64,000 nucleotides of DNA from Epiperipatus broadwayi (lineage: Eukaryota > Onychophora > Udeonychophora > Euonychophora > Peripatidae), in NCBI GenBank assembly GCA_028023455.1, contig JAQFVV010006312.1, positions 3,016,835 through 3,080,834 on the forward strand. Reading direction: 5' to 3'. Of this stretch, positions 26,380-40,044 are shown piece by piece. The notes under the pieces are model-generated. The model was not told the DNA's origin, searched no databases, and saw nothing but the letters and a program-made list of their open reading frames with translations. The translations under genes and the position numbers were made by a program. Numbering within the stretch: position 1 is the stretch's first letter; each line of letters opens with the position of its first letter.

Positions 26380-26565
26380 TAGTTTGACTTCAGTGGGAGC
26401 TGAGATTTTAATAATCAACTCAACCCCCGGAACATTAGTATTTCAAGCGGACGCCGGAGCTCTACTTCCGTTCTCATCATCGACCTAAGGCAGAGCTGCA
26501 CTTTGAATGAATTTCCAATTTCTAGCTGAGGTTGGTAAATCCTTTAATCCTGCGCGCTACCGATT
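26380..26565 (-). repeat. Isolated GC-richer segment, possibly a SINE
   Basis: This block contains CGGACGCCGG and GCGCGC words in a very AT-rich setting. Read on the - strand it ends TCAGCTCCCACTGAAGTCAA and, about 17 bases later, a short TA tract (26361-26371). That resembles the tail arrangement of the SINE-like units at 2000 and 14270. I find no B box or coding frame. It could also be an old exon or a regulatory island. Confidence 0.25.
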
Positions 26566-28554
26566 TATCAGTTTGTGTTAAATTTTTAGATAGCTGAGAG
26601 ATTTCTAGACTCAGATCTCACGTTTGTTTCTCTGACTATAATTATAACTTCGCTGAAGAAGACGTAACCATGCCCTGATTGTTATCTGTAAACAGGTTAA
26701 AAGCTTTATAATATTATAATGAAAAAATAAAATATTAAGTCTACAATATAATTCTTTTAAAGATAATGAACAAAATTTATTGATTCTTTTGTTACCATAA
26801 AATATAACATCATAATGTAGGATTAATAAAAAAAAAAATATCAACAACATTCATAATGTGAAACTAAGATAAAAAATAAACTAAAATATTATTGTTTTTT
26901 TAACAATAAAAAGTCGGTAGAAACATATAAATGTGTTGGCATAGCGATTAAATAAAATTCTTACGGTGGTCTTTATATACTCTTTCTATTATGAGATACT
27001 TTAAAATGGGTTATCTTCTAACGATCATGCAAATTGCATTTATCAGAAATAATCTCTTATCTTTTTAATTGCTTAATTTCAGTGATGATCGTGTAGTGCT
27101 TGTTCATTTTTTATTCAACATTCTTTTGTGATAAAGTAAATCGTCTAATAATAGCATACCAAATTCAACAATTTCTATTTAGGATCATCATTCCTACTCC
27201 CTATCTTCAAAGTGGAAGACATCTAGAAAAATTGATCTAAAATGGCTTCCTCAGACCGTCTAGATTGACGATTTATTGACTCACTAATTAAAAGCCAATA
27301 TACCTAACGATGATAAAGTAATAAATTTGAGCAATAACTTTTAAATGATTTGTTTTCTAAATACAGATATAAAGAATCTGCAAATTTTACTTGATGTTAA
27401 TTCGTCAAGACTACGATAATGAAGAAATAACCTTTGATGCTAAGGAGCTGTCAAGATTTAAGAAAAATAAATTTACTGAAAAGTGTAGAATTTTTGCAAG
27501 ATCCAATTTAATATATTCTATTTATGTAATTCCATAAATTTATCAATAACAGGCTAATGTCATTAAAATTTGAGTGATAGCAAAATAGTGCATATACTCC
27601 AAACTATGATTCATTGAATTATTATGGCTGAATTACTTTATTACATGAATATCAATAAAAGTCAGAATATATTTTTTAGAATATGCACTTTTGTGGTGAC
27701 AGTAAAAAATGAACAAAAGTTGTTGTAATAAATGGTACTGTTACTATAAACTGAAATGGTATTATAATTGTTGAATTTTTGCATAATATATGAATTGGCT
27801 GCCAGAAACATTTAGTGTAGGCAGGAAAAAATACTACAAAAACTTAAATGTATCCACACTCAAATCAACAATGACATTCAGTAAATTACACTATAGGTAT
27901 AGATCATTATAATAAAGAAGTTCATGTTACAAAAACAATTACAAGTATAAATTATTAGATGGATTAGAAACTAGTAGGTCTGAAGACAAATGGTAGCTGC
28001 AATAAAATAAGATAATGCTATCGTTAAATTACTCGATATTTGTTTTATAGAAATATGAACTAATTATGTTAAGTTTCAAATGATATTAAAGAATTAAGTT
28101 GATAAATTGAATTTTCAGAATTATTATTTTAATAAATTATGGAATTCTCCTTAAAATATATATTTATAGATCTAAATATATTCTTGGATTCCTCCAAAAA
28201 TCATAATTGTTTTGAGTTCTGAGAATGATTCTATTATTAATAAGTTTTAAAAACTTTTGCTTTTTTGTGTGTGTTTTTTTTTTTTTTTAGAAATATGGGC
28301 TTGTTATCACTTTCTCCAAGATTTTGCTGTTATCTAACCTAAGACTTATGAAATGTTTATATAAATTTTATTAGTGAAAATTTATATCTAATATTGTTTT
28401 AAAAAAACCAGAAAAAATAAATGTTTTATAAATACATTGATTTCAAATTTATTTAAAAAAATATTGAAAAGTTTTTAATGTCTTTAAAAAATTTAAGTAA
28501 TTAATACAGCACAAGATTTTTCTACTAATTTTGCAGTAATATTATATAAGTGCT
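26566..28554. other. Low-complexity AT-rich DNA
   Basis: Nothing recognisable as a gene, RNA or bounded repeat. Confidence 0.6.
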
Positions 28555-28914
28555 TAATAAACTAAAGATCAGCATTTCAAGCTAATGTACATGCGCTTTT
28601 TTTATGAATGTTAGTAATAAATGAATACTTTCATTTCCAACACAAGATAAAGTCTTTGCGAAAGAATAGAATGAATCTACCTATTCTTTCAACCCAAGGA
28701 GTAATTTAATGTGATTGGTTTATCTTCACGCTTTCATTTCCAATACTTAAGATTTTCCCATACTTAAGCATTTGGGTTGAAAGAATAGGTGGATTCATTT
28801 TATTCTTTTGCAAAGACTTTATCTTGTGTTGGAAATGAAAGTATTCATTTATTATTAACATTCATAAAAAAAGCGCATGCACATTAGCTTGAAATGCTGA
28901 TCTTTAGTTTATTA
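28555..28914. mobile_element. Long foldback (MITE-like) element
   Basis: Left arm 28555-28697 and right arm 28772-28914 are inverted repeats of about 143 bases with only scattered mismatches, around a 74-base centre. The outermost bases read TAATAAACTAAAGATCAGC and the reverse complement at the other end. There is no coding capacity. The 14-mer ATAAGTGCTTAATA occurs at 28546-28559 and again at 28948-28961, near but not exactly flanking the arms. Most likely a non-autonomous foldback transposon; the superfamily is unknown because no clean target duplication is seen. An assembly or template-switch artefact should be considered. Confidence 0.7.
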
Positions 28915-29428
28915 CAGTTTATATACATGGTGCTATATAAATAAATATCTCATTTACATAAGTGCTTAATATAACATATATCATTTTAGGACTATATTTT
29001 TGACATCAAGTACATAAATATACTACAGACTTTTTCTTTTGTTTCTATTTGTAATTCAAATTTACAAACATTTGCTTGTCTCTTAAGGAAGTAGTTTCTT
29101 TTTTCTTTATAATCTAATGCTAAATATCCTTTCAGTGAAGGGTTGGGATTAGGGTTGAGGTTACCAAGATCTCTTGAATTACTTATTGTTTCTGGTTTAT
29201 TTATACTGTAATTATACATACATTTTATTTATTTATTTTTATTTAAATTAACCCATTTAAATATTCTATTTATTAAATAATTGTACCTGTATTCTTTTTG
29301 TTTATTACATTTTTATGATTGAAAATAAACTAAGCCTCTTTTAATTTTATTTTTCTGTCATTATGCTCCATGCTTACTGGAGTGACTGTCTGTGTGCCAA
29401 ACTATGACCAAATTGTTTTTCAAGGTTT

Positions 29429-29464
<36 letters not shown>

Positions 29465-32400
29465 AACCTAGTGTTATAAACACTTGGTCTATTTAGCATC
29501 ATTTCCACAGGAAAACAATGCTATCTTTTTCTAGAAAATAAAAATAAAATAAAATAGTAATAATATTAAGTGATTAATAAAATATGCTATTACTCACTTT
29601 AACGTATTTTAAGCAAATAACTAAAAAATTTAGTAATTTGATGTCATTTTGAAAAAGAGCATGAATAATTTAATTAAAAATATTAATCATAAGAGCAATT
29701 TAATATAGTATAAAAGCATATATTATAAACAGTAATTGATTTTAGATGGGTAGAGGGGGAGGATAAACGAGTGTCTTATCATAACACACTATAGCTTCTG
29801 GTAATTTTTAAATTATTTAGATAAAAATGTAGATAGAACTATACATCACTAATAAACATTGTTAATTAAATGTATTTATTATTTTTCATTATTTGTCAAA
29901 TTACTTTGTAATCCATTTAAATCACACAGAAATATATGACTGTAATAAGTTTTTTTTTTTCCCTTTCTTTTGTTTATGTATAATTAAATGATTTTTTCTC
30001 TGTAAGAGGTCGCTAAAACAAGACCGCCAAAAATTGGAGAAAGTTTAGTCTGATATTAGTTTTACAAGAAGGAAGCAGTACTGAAATTCGGTAAAAAAAA
30101 AATTTTTTTATATTTTTTATTGCTGAAATAAATATAAGTTCAATAAATGTTTGATAATATCATGTGTGGCTAATCGTAATTGATAGGATATTCTGTTTTT
30201 CTATGACCATCTACCTATTTTAAAGCTTTTATATTCAAAAATATACTATCGTATGCTAAAGTTCAAAATGACCGTATTGACTACAGTAATCAAGGAAAGC
30301 GTCATTATGTTTAAAAGAAGTAATATAAGTAATTTCCAGCAAATAAACAATTATTTGTTAACTTTACCTTATTTGATAATTTTTTCTTGGTATAAAAGAA
30401 AAATTATAATTAAAAGTCATATTATAAAAGTCAAAGGAAGTTAACGAGAAACATTTCACGCTCTTTCTAACAGAAATTGTCTGCGTTTAAAAATAATGTA
30501 AGCTCCCCACGTTAAAAATATGTTTTATTCAATGAAAATTATCTAAAAATAATATTAATGATCAAGAATATTTACTTATGCACCTGTATATTTTAAAAAA
30601 AAAAAAATTATAAATTTTCTTAAGGCAAATATCAGAAAATTTGTATGCGTGCATATTATGGAAAATTCATTATTAAAGAAGACTTATAATTCCTAGAGTA
30701 GGAATAAAAACTACCAACATAAGTGACTTAATTATAACCCTAATATAATATGTTATATTATACCTCAACTGGAATCATTAAAACTTTATATCTACGTAAG
30801 TCAGCTGCAGTCCTTATAATAATAATATTTTGGAAAAGTCGCGCATTAGTTTTATTCTTAAGCCAGCTAGCTAAATAAAATGATATGTATCACCAATATT
30901 AAAAAGAAAAGAATTATATATGTGATCGTCTAACGTCAAATATTCGTCATGTTAAAATATGTATTGTTTTCTTGGATCCCAAAAATTATATAAGCTAATT
31001 CAAGGAAGAGTTAACATCCAACGCTGTTATGTTTTCTTTGCTTAATTATTAAATGCACCCGAATGGAGGCAACTTTTATATAAAATGAAATAATAAAATG
31101 CATTTCTTAATTTAAATTTGCTGCATGAACTACAAATGGATCAAGTTCTTCATCTAGATAAATGGCCCAACGGAAAAACATATTTCTAGAGATATAATAA
31201 GCAATTGTTAAGTAATGATTTTTTTTAATTTGTAAAATTATGTATATTTTTTTTTTTATCAACAGGTTAAAGACTGTATAGTCAAGTAGTATTTAAATGA
31301 CCTTGTAATCAAAAAGGTATGTTTTCCTTTAATTATTCTAGGTTAAATTTATATTTGACATGGAAATATTTTTTTTTTTTTACAAAATGTGTTTACTTAT
31401 GATATGCAATTAGGGGTATAAATTTATATGTTAAATGTGTAAAAGTAGAAATTTTCAGATACTTACTAGATAAAATATCTAGTTAAAATTATCAGAAGTA
31501 ATTAAAGAGAAGTGCTATACAAGATATTACTTATTTAAAGTTTGAAACAAATTTATACTATGTTAATTGTGGAATTTATTCCCAATTATTTTTTTTTATT
31601 AACGCATTCACTTAATTTAGTTCAAAATACAATATTACCAATTACTTGTTGAATGTTTCTTTGGCAAAGGTGAAAATTATTATATTGTATTCTGTGTTAT
31701 CCATTAAGGACAGACGTTGATCTAAGTATACCCCAGAATATAAATTTTGTGTAATAAGTGTATTTGCTTGTCTTGCCCCGAATAGCATCAGTATATGATT
31801 AATATTCACATTAGTAACAATTGTAATGTATCTATTTTGGGGGATGGAAAATAATCTCCCCAAAAGCTTTATTTTCCATGAGGGGAATAAATAAATCTAG
31901 AATTCGGGTATGATAACCCAAATGATCGCTTCCCCGAGTTAGGACGATCAGTAATTTATACCGTATTGAGTTTATTTCGTTCGTTAAAATCCCATGAGAG
32001 GATTATAATTGGTGTGCATTCCTATTATGCCCAGGTAAGAGGCAAGGACCCACCAAACTATTTTAATGCAGTAGTTAACTCTACATATCTACGGTATTAT
32101 TCCCTTTTCCTCATGAGAAAATAGAGATAATTCCACCACGGAAGGTGTAGAATAGTGTGTTTTATTTAGAAAGTTATGGCAAGATAACGGGTATACTGGA
32201 GATTAATTCCTTACGATCCAGTTAGTAAAAATAGCGCGCTTGTGTATATGATCAATGTCTGGACTGTGCGACGGAATAGGTCTGGTAATCCACACATAAG
32301 TCAATGGAGAGAATAAGTTTAAAATTGTGTGATTTAAAAATTTTTATTTGCCAAGGGAGGGTTCAAATACTAGGTTTAATTCGGGTTAATGATTAAGTAG

Positions 32401-34149
32401 CACTCACAATATAACTTATATGGAGAAGAACAGTGTGTATAACAACTTCAGTTGTTATTAAGGTAAACATTAAAAATAATAAGTGTAACTTCTGATAAAT
32501 AACCCATAAATTATAATAAGTTATCTAAATAAAAATTATTATTTAGTTAAAGGTGAAATAATAATAATCGTTTGTACGCATTGCCTAGAATCCGATTATT
32601 TTGTTAAAACAAATAGTTAGTTTATAAAGTTAAGCAGCCGTTCATATAAGATACACTAAACAGATTAGTTAATGTATCGATAATAATATTTATTTTGTTA
32701 TATTCAATTTGCATAAATGCAAAAAGAAGATGAAGAAGTAGTTCGAATCCAAAGTCTAAAAGCATAGACAAATTATTATTAGTTATATTTTGTTTTATCC
32801 ATATAGGATCGACTAAATTGTATATGTTTGTTTATTATGTTAATCCTAAAGGATAGTTTTGTTAAATTGTAAGAATAAATTAGAATATTGTTAAAATTTA
32901 ATAATAAATTATAGTCTTGTTACAAGTTGTTTTGAGTCATTTTTCTTGGGTGCTAAATAAAAGTGTATCTGCATAATACTTGCAATACTTTCTTGAGTCC
33001 AAAATCATTTATGAAATCTCAAATTCAATACACCAGATAGACAATTTTAAGCAGATCAGAATATTTCATTATATTTTTAATTTAATAAGAATTATTTATG
33101 GAATTGAAACTTCAGACCAGAACATTTTATTTTATGTGAGTGTAAAATCACTTTATTCCCAAACTAGTATATTTTGATTGCACATTGTTCCATACACATG
33201 TAAGTGAAGTGTCTAAGTATTAAATCTTAGTTAAATTATTGTGTTGTCATGGATGATGGAAGGACACAAAAGCACCCTTGCCTTTTCATCATTCCGACTG
33301 AGATTCTGGATTATAAAATGGCTATATTATTCCAAATTATGCTTTGTTATTGAATATAGTTATCATCTCGTTAAATATTATAATAGTTGATATGTGGATG
33401 AAGACACCTGGAATTTAAATAAGTTAAATGTTTCCTATAGCCAACCAGAATGTCAGTCATATGCGACAATGCAATATTGCCAAGCATTTTGTTAAATATA
33501 ACAGAGAACCCTGAGATTAGTGTCATTATTATAAGTGCTTTTAAATTAAGAATAGATTAATTATAATCAATATTACAAGCGTGGCATGGCTAAAGAGATG
33601 GAAATTTCTAATTGTATAATAATAAATATTGAGATCATATTGGCAAAGTAATGAATGTTTTATTTTAGTCAGTAATATTAACAATGACAGAAAATCATCA
33701 TCATCATTGTCCACCAGTGCAAGTACTTACAGCTCAGAGAAGGTGTTTTGGATAGAGAAAGAATGTTAGTTTATTCTAAAATTTTTTATTAAATTTATTT
33801 TATTAATGATAATTATTTTTTTTAATTCTATCTCTGTCTGAACTGCATATCTCTGCAGCTGAATTATATAACTAACCTAATAACGTCGAGCTATATTATA
33901 TTATATTATATGAGGTGATAGAGGGTTGCCACCCATCCTATATGGATGCGCCCGTTTTATTTTTATAGAAACGGCCATCTTTTATTAGGTTAGAATATAT
34001 ATATATATAAATTATTTTTAATAGATATAATTGTTTAAATTTTTAAATATGTAAAGGCATATGTTATAATTTTATAATATGTTTATAAGCCTAAAAACTA
34101 TTCTGTCTAATTTTTTTAAAAAAATCAAATTGTTTGTGCCTACTAGAAT
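28915..34149. other. AT-rich spacer with one more complex island
   Basis: 29431-29461 is a (TA)n tract. The stretch 31640-32350 is clearly more complex than its surroundings, with balanced words and few A/T runs, and looks like an old insertion or a decayed gene. Its - strand 73-codon frame (31642-31863) has no known motif. A second small island at 33910-33985 (GGTTGCCACCC, then CGCCCG, then a CGGCCATC word) may be a short repeat. Nothing else stands out. Confidence 0.45.
29431..29461. repeat. (TA)n microsatellite
   Basis: About 15 TA units, with no inverted flank. Confidence 0.95.
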
Positions 34150-34415
34150 AATTCATCAGTGTCAAAAAATATTATTCAATATTAATAATTTTAAGAGTGA
34201 TGAGTGCAGAAACTTTAAACACAAGAATAAACCCAGATAAAACCAACTGTGGCTAATTTAATGTTGTAATGAATATTCTTGATAGATTCAACATGGAATG
34301 TGATCATTGTTTAATGATATGTATGATACCTGCTAATGCAAAAATAGAGAGACAAAATCTATTAAGATAGTATTAATAATTGACACTAATGAATTTATTT
34401 CAAGAAAGATAGTTG
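34150..34415 (+). mobile_element. Small RTE LINE fragment
   Basis: One frame reads MECDHCLMICMIPANAKIERQNLLR. In RTE proteins the end of the endonuclease is a SDHRLVRAKL-type block followed by ERQ.LLR; the local copies read AKLERQKLLR (minus copy) and AKIET (plus copy at 2190). The fragment therefore spans the endonuclease-linker junction of the same family. It is stop-ridden and neither end is defined. Confidence 0.55.
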
Positions 34416-35739
34416 ATACAGAAAAACTGTAGCCAAATTATGAAAAAATTGCAATGGCTTCAATCAGTTTAAAGTGACATATTTGAATACTTTAAGGTAA
34501 AAAAGCTTCCATTTTAAAATTATTGATTTTCAATATGATTATTCTGACAGAAGAATAACAATGACTAATAAATAACTGGCAGCTTATCATATGATGGAAT
34601 AAATATTATTTCTGTCAATCTCAAAAGACATACATTTCATGTATGATGATCAGACATATTACCTCTACCAATTAATTACCTATGGTTATATCTTAATGTT
34701 CTTTTGATCCACTCATTACTTTGCATGGATATATCATATCTGCAAACTATTTAAATATAGTTAAAGGCAAGATAGGATTCAATGATATAACATTATGTTC
34801 AGCAACCACATCTTCCAAAATAATAATTCTCTATTTTATACAGCACATACAGTTAAAAATAACATACAGAAAAATGAAAATAATGCTATATATCTTCAGG
34901 GCCTTTCAAGTCGTCTGATTTAAATATTTTTTTTAATTTGTAGGTCTTATTTAAGTAACAAAGGTAACAACTATCGTGTCAATATCTTTTTTTTAAAAAA
35001 GAGCGTTTATTTTTTAACACATTGTTCTATTATTTTATAATTCACTTCATAATCTTATCCAATTATTGTATATGATGAATTAAAACTATGAAACAATAAC
35101 AAGAATATCTTTAAAAAAGGTTTGATTTATAGAATTTGTGAAAATTGCATGTTTTTGTTTTCAAAATATTTATCTGAGAATAATTTAGAATACAAAATTT
35201 CTCCCAATTTTATTATTGTTCATTTTAATGAAACTCTGACTGATTTTAAATCTTTTTAAAATAAAGAAATAAAGAATAATTATTGTCAAATGTATCTTTT
35301 CTTTTATTTTTAAAGTTAAACCTATTATAATAAAATTTCGAATTTGTCATAATATGTTATTATTTTCTCAAATTAATAAAAATCAAAATAGCTTTTCAAA
35401 AAATTACATTCAATATCATTACTCATCACTTAAAAATTATATTTGATATAAAACTATTTAACTAGGCATCAATTGACTTAACAGTTGTATATTTTTTTTT
35501 TACAAAAAGTAAGAATAACATATATATATATATAAGATGAAAAATAATAAATACAACTGAAATAATAAGTTTAATATTCTGCTAATTCAACTTTCGACAT
35601 GGGAGTGTCAGTATCAAAGCATAATTGAAAGATAATTGGCAGAGAGTGACAATATTTCCGATTATCAAAGTTTGAACTAGGGGATGTTAGAAGATTTTCA
35701 TAATTGCATGTATAATAAATGGATTATTAAGCACCGCCT

Positions 35740-36500
35740 ATGTTACAAAATTGAACACCTAGTGTCTGTTGAGGGATACACTATTGACTCTTCTTTACTG
35801 TTTATATATTAAGTATTTGGATTTATTTATTACAAGAAAGATTAGCATATTAAGTTATAAGTGAGTAATTAAACCACTGAAAAAAAAGGAATATATAATT
35901 TGTAAATCAAAAATACCAATTATGCATACGATGGCAAGTTTTAGATCTTTTTGTTTCATAATGAAAAACTATGTTGGTACCAAAGTGATAAATTAAAAGA
36001 TATAGAAATATTTGCAAAGGAATTGCTTGAAGTTGGTTATAACATTGAACAGATTAATAATACTTTATGATAATTTAAAAATGAATATAATGATTTAAAG
36101 GAAACTGAAGATTGATAATAAAAATGGATATCTACTCCATATATTTCAAATACTTAAGTGAACATTTTTAATGATATGTACAAGGAAATGTTTAATGTAT
36201 CCTTTGTGTTATAAATAATGTTAATAAGTTAGTGAATAATTCTAAAAGTGTCATCTCTACCAAGCTAAATGTAAAGTTGTTGATCATATTTTTTGTGGGA
36301 GTATGTTATCATATACAGGTAAATTGAGATGCGGTATAGAGAAAAGATTAAAGGAGCATCAACTGTTATTTGTGTGTTTAAAAAGTAAAAATAATAATGA
36401 TTGTTTCAATTTCTTGGATCATGAAAGGACATGTAAATAGAAATTTAAGTTTGATCTTGAAATTTTTAAGATTCTTCATGAAAAGAGAAACCATAATAAA
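35740..36500 (+). mobile_element. Penelope-like element 3' part, heavily degraded
   Basis: Found by comparison with the better copy at 44265-45775. In order and on the same strand are: KYLDLFITRK (35811 onward; KYLDFILWRE in the other copy), KPLKKKEYIICKSKIPIM, a stretch matching FLFRNDVLCKFQSDK, then KELLEVGYNIEQINN. A GIY-YIG endonuclease trace follows (about 36265-36480) with FCGSMLSYTGKLRCGIEKRL and KEHQLLF. This is the RT thumb, linker and endonuclease arrangement of Penelope-like elements. The RT palm is not recognisable upstream. Many stops and frameshifts make it non-functional. Confidence 0.72.
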
Positions 36501-39384
36501 AGAAAAATTAAAAAGACAATTTTCATAAATAAATATAATTAATAGACAAACTGCTAAAGTTAAAATTCAGTATTCATGGGATTTGAGTTGATAATGTTTG
36601 CCTGCATTAGGTTTTATTAATTTAATGGCAATTGAAGAGGGTTAAGTAATTAACAAAAATTACTTATGCAGATTGAAAGACTGTGTGTAATAGCTAATCA
36701 CCATAAAATGTATTGTTTTTTTTCTTATTACAATATTTATGAATTAATGGACATTTTATTTGTTCTACATGTGTGTGTGTATGTATTGTACCAGATAAAT
36801 AATATTAATGAATCATTAGATGCTAATGATAACATTTACTGTACATTGTTACATGTTGGTATTCAACGATGTACTTGGTGGAAGATGATTAAGATTTCTG
36901 TTGACATCTGATTTATCCAGCATAATATTGATCAATAACTATATCAGGCCAGAACCATCCATTATTATTAATTTATATAGATTGACTACTTAAAGCATCA
37001 CATTAATAAAAGAATCCTGATGAACTAGTTATATTTCCCTAGCATTAATCACTCTTATTAACTCATTTAGATTAACAATAAAATAATATTGATAATGGAA
37101 ATCACCTTTTTTTGTTTTGAGGTAAAAATGTTTCTATATCTTCTGTGGTATCTTCTGATCAAAACACTAATATATCTATCCTTATTACTTCTTATATATT
37201 TACTATATTCTAATAAGTTATCCTCAGCTTAGTGCAATTTGGAAAAAAGTTAAATATTTTTTGGTATATTAGATTACCAATAATCACATGTGTATGTGAA
37301 CTGTATGTTATGCAGTAATGTTGAGAATTGACTAAGAATGGAACTCTCTAATTCTAAAATTTAATAAAATACTATTTATAAAAATGCAAAGAAATGTGAA
37401 GCATATACACAATCATAGACATTCCTATTCATATACATTAAATTACTTTTATATGATGAATATATTCATAAAATATAATTATTTATTTAACATTTATTTT
37501 CTTATAATTCTAGATGAGTTTAATGCCTTATTTAATTTTCCTTTAATCACTTTTAAGATTGATGCATATATTGCACAAAGACATTTATTAATTGTATACA
37601 AATAGTTTATAGGATATCTTTTTAATATCCATAAAAATAAAATAAATATTATATTAACAAAAATGAATATATTATAAAATCTCACAAAAGCAAATAAATG
37701 TGAGCATAATTATAATATAATTTAGATTAAATTCTTAGCAATTCTCACTGTAAACAATTTTCATATTACAACTTGTTTTTAATCTAAGTTTATTTTTATC
37801 TTTATTATGCATGATATAATTTTAATAAAATTACTTTTAATAGTAATTAAAATAACTATTTTTTTCATCAGGTCATTTTTTTTAGACTACAAGTTTTTCT
37901 TTTCAAAATGTTAGTTTTTGTTCTACTATTAATCTATATCCATTTATTTCTAAATTTCATTTTTATAAATTTAACATTTATGACACTTTTTTTTTATACT
38001 GATCTCTTTGTGACTTTCATTTTCCATAGCATTTTTGTTGACATGGGCTATTGATTGAGGTAAACACTTTATTTTAGATAGCAGTCAATATAAACACAAA
38101 ACATTTTAGTCTCTATACACATTATTCAATCAGTGATTACATTACCCAATTGTAATGAAAAATCAAGGAAACTTTCCAAATCAGCATGTCATAATTATTT
38201 AAGAAATATAAATATTAAAAATTATTTAATTATTGAATATTTATATCTTACCGCTTTAGAATTTAGATTAGCTTTATTTTATTAGTAAATATGATGCTAT
38301 TTTTTACATGAGCTTTTACATTTAGGGAAAGTTATATATTTAATATCTTTAAATACAGGCAACTAGAAACTGTGATAAACCTTTAATTGATTTAACTAGA
38401 TGCCTTTCGTATTCATTGAGAATTGCTGGGTGTTTCCCTCAGAAAATTATGGTTGTTTTATTGCTTTAAATAACTGGTTTAACATTATCATAAATGACAT
38501 TAACGTAGATTTTCCCATAATGTCTTTATTTATTTTTTAATTGGAAAAAAATAAAAAGATTAGTATCTTACAGAAAGTAGCTAATATCTAAAGCTTTACC
38601 ATATTGTTTATCCCAGAAAATCATGCTCTTAAGGAGTTTACTTTCTACTGGTCTAGTTTTCATTCAAAATTTTGTGAATAAAAAATATTATTTTTTTGCT
38701 TGATAATAAAATATTTTCAATTATTTTTACATACTTTCAATTTACTTTTATTTTTTGAAATTGAACTTAACAAACATGGCTGTAATATAAAGAAAGCCAC
38801 ACATCATTTATAACATCATTATCTGTTAGAATTGACCAGGTGTTAAAATCTTTTTAATATTGTAATAATTATAAAGCAAATATCAGATTTTAAAACAGAA
38901 TTTGATACTTTTATAATAAATCCACATTCACTCATTTGGATTTAAAAAAACTTTAAATAAAGAATTTGTTCATTTTTTGAAAGAAAATTTAGACAAAGTA
39001 TCAGTTTTTAAATATTTAAGATAGTCAAATGTAATTTTTTAAAATATTATTTGTGTATAACATTAAATTTAAAAGAAATCAAGCCCAATTTATTGAGTTT
39101 CAATATAAAATAAATATTTTAAACATAAGTAAAAAGTTGAGCTTTTTCAAAGAATCTCATCTGGGGAAATAAAAGAAAATATCAGATTACATAAAAGTTA
39201 ATTATAATTGTAACAGGTATGCAATTAAATGTAATACTGTTCTAAGTTTTTATAAGTGGTCCTTGATGTTCGTCTCTTTTTTTCTTAATGTTTTTCCATG
39301 TGATAATTTGTGTTTATCAGAAAATGAAAAAATGCTGTTTCTTGCTTTACTATTATATTAATTTTGGTCAGTCTTTAGTTAATG
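36501..39384. other. Low-complexity AT-rich DNA
   Basis: Short open frames here (for example 36666-36911 and 37384-37605, +) are rich in I, Y, N and K, with no recognised motif. I consider them chance frames. Confidence 0.55.
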
Positions 39385-40044
39385 ATTTCTTCAATTGTAA
39401 ATTTATTTAATGCACATTGATTATGTAAGTAATATTTACTAAGCATGTGCAGTTGAAAATGTAAGGTAGGGACCTCTACAGGTCTTAACCACAAGTTACA
39501 CATTGGAAAAAAAGAGGGGAACCCAGGAGGAACCCTTTATTTCAACCTACTTTCTATATAAATAGGTAAAGCTGAAGCAGTTAGATCTGAGAGCTTGAAG
39601 CTATTCAATACTTCACTGATTAAGACCTGTAGAGGTCCCTACCTTCGCATTTTCAACTGCACATGCTTTAGGTTTATTGCCTTAGTAAATATTACTTACG
39701 TAATCGATGTGCGTTAAATAAATTTATAATTACAACTTTAAATTATTGTAATAGACTTCTAACTATATGATATTTCCATTGACTCATTGTAAATTGAAAA
39801 ATTTCATGAGTACTAATGTATAATAGGAATTGTGGACTTAATCAGTGAAGTATTGAATAGCTTCACGCTCTCAGATCTAACCACTTCAGCTTCTCCTATT
39901 TATATAGAAAGTAGGTTGAAGTAAAGAAGGATTCCCCCTGGGTTCCCCTCTTTGCTTCCAATGTGTAAGCTTGTGGTTAAGACCTGTAGAGGTCCCTACC
40001 TTCACATTTTCAACCGCACATGCTTTAGATTTATTTCTTCAATT
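39385..40044. mobile_element. Composite inverted-repeat element with 12-bp flanking direct repeats
   Basis: The same 12-mer, ATTTCTTCAATT, lies at 39385-39396 and 40033-40044, as a target duplication would. Inside, 39395-39487 pairs with 39621-39726 (stem over 80 bp, interrupted by a 13-base insertion), enclosing a unique segment 39488-39620. That segment plus the stem end recurs inverted at 39838-40028. The unit is thus present twice in opposite orientation. The unique segment contains TATATAAATAGG (39555-39566; inverted copy near 39898-39906), a good TATA box, about 60 bases before its end. It has no coding frame. Best read as a non-autonomous foldback element, possibly carrying a captured promoter. 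Confidence 0.6.
39555..39566 (+). promoter_or_regulatory. TATA-box-like motif inside foldback unit
   Basis: TATATAAATAGG in a locally GC-richer context, conserved in the inverted second copy. Conservation between copies may only reflect recent duplication. No start site can be shown. Confidence 0.25.

Noticed and set aside
31880-32350. Possible mitochondrial rRNA insertion (numt)
   Set aside because: Word composition suggested structured RNA, but I could not match any conserved rRNA core.
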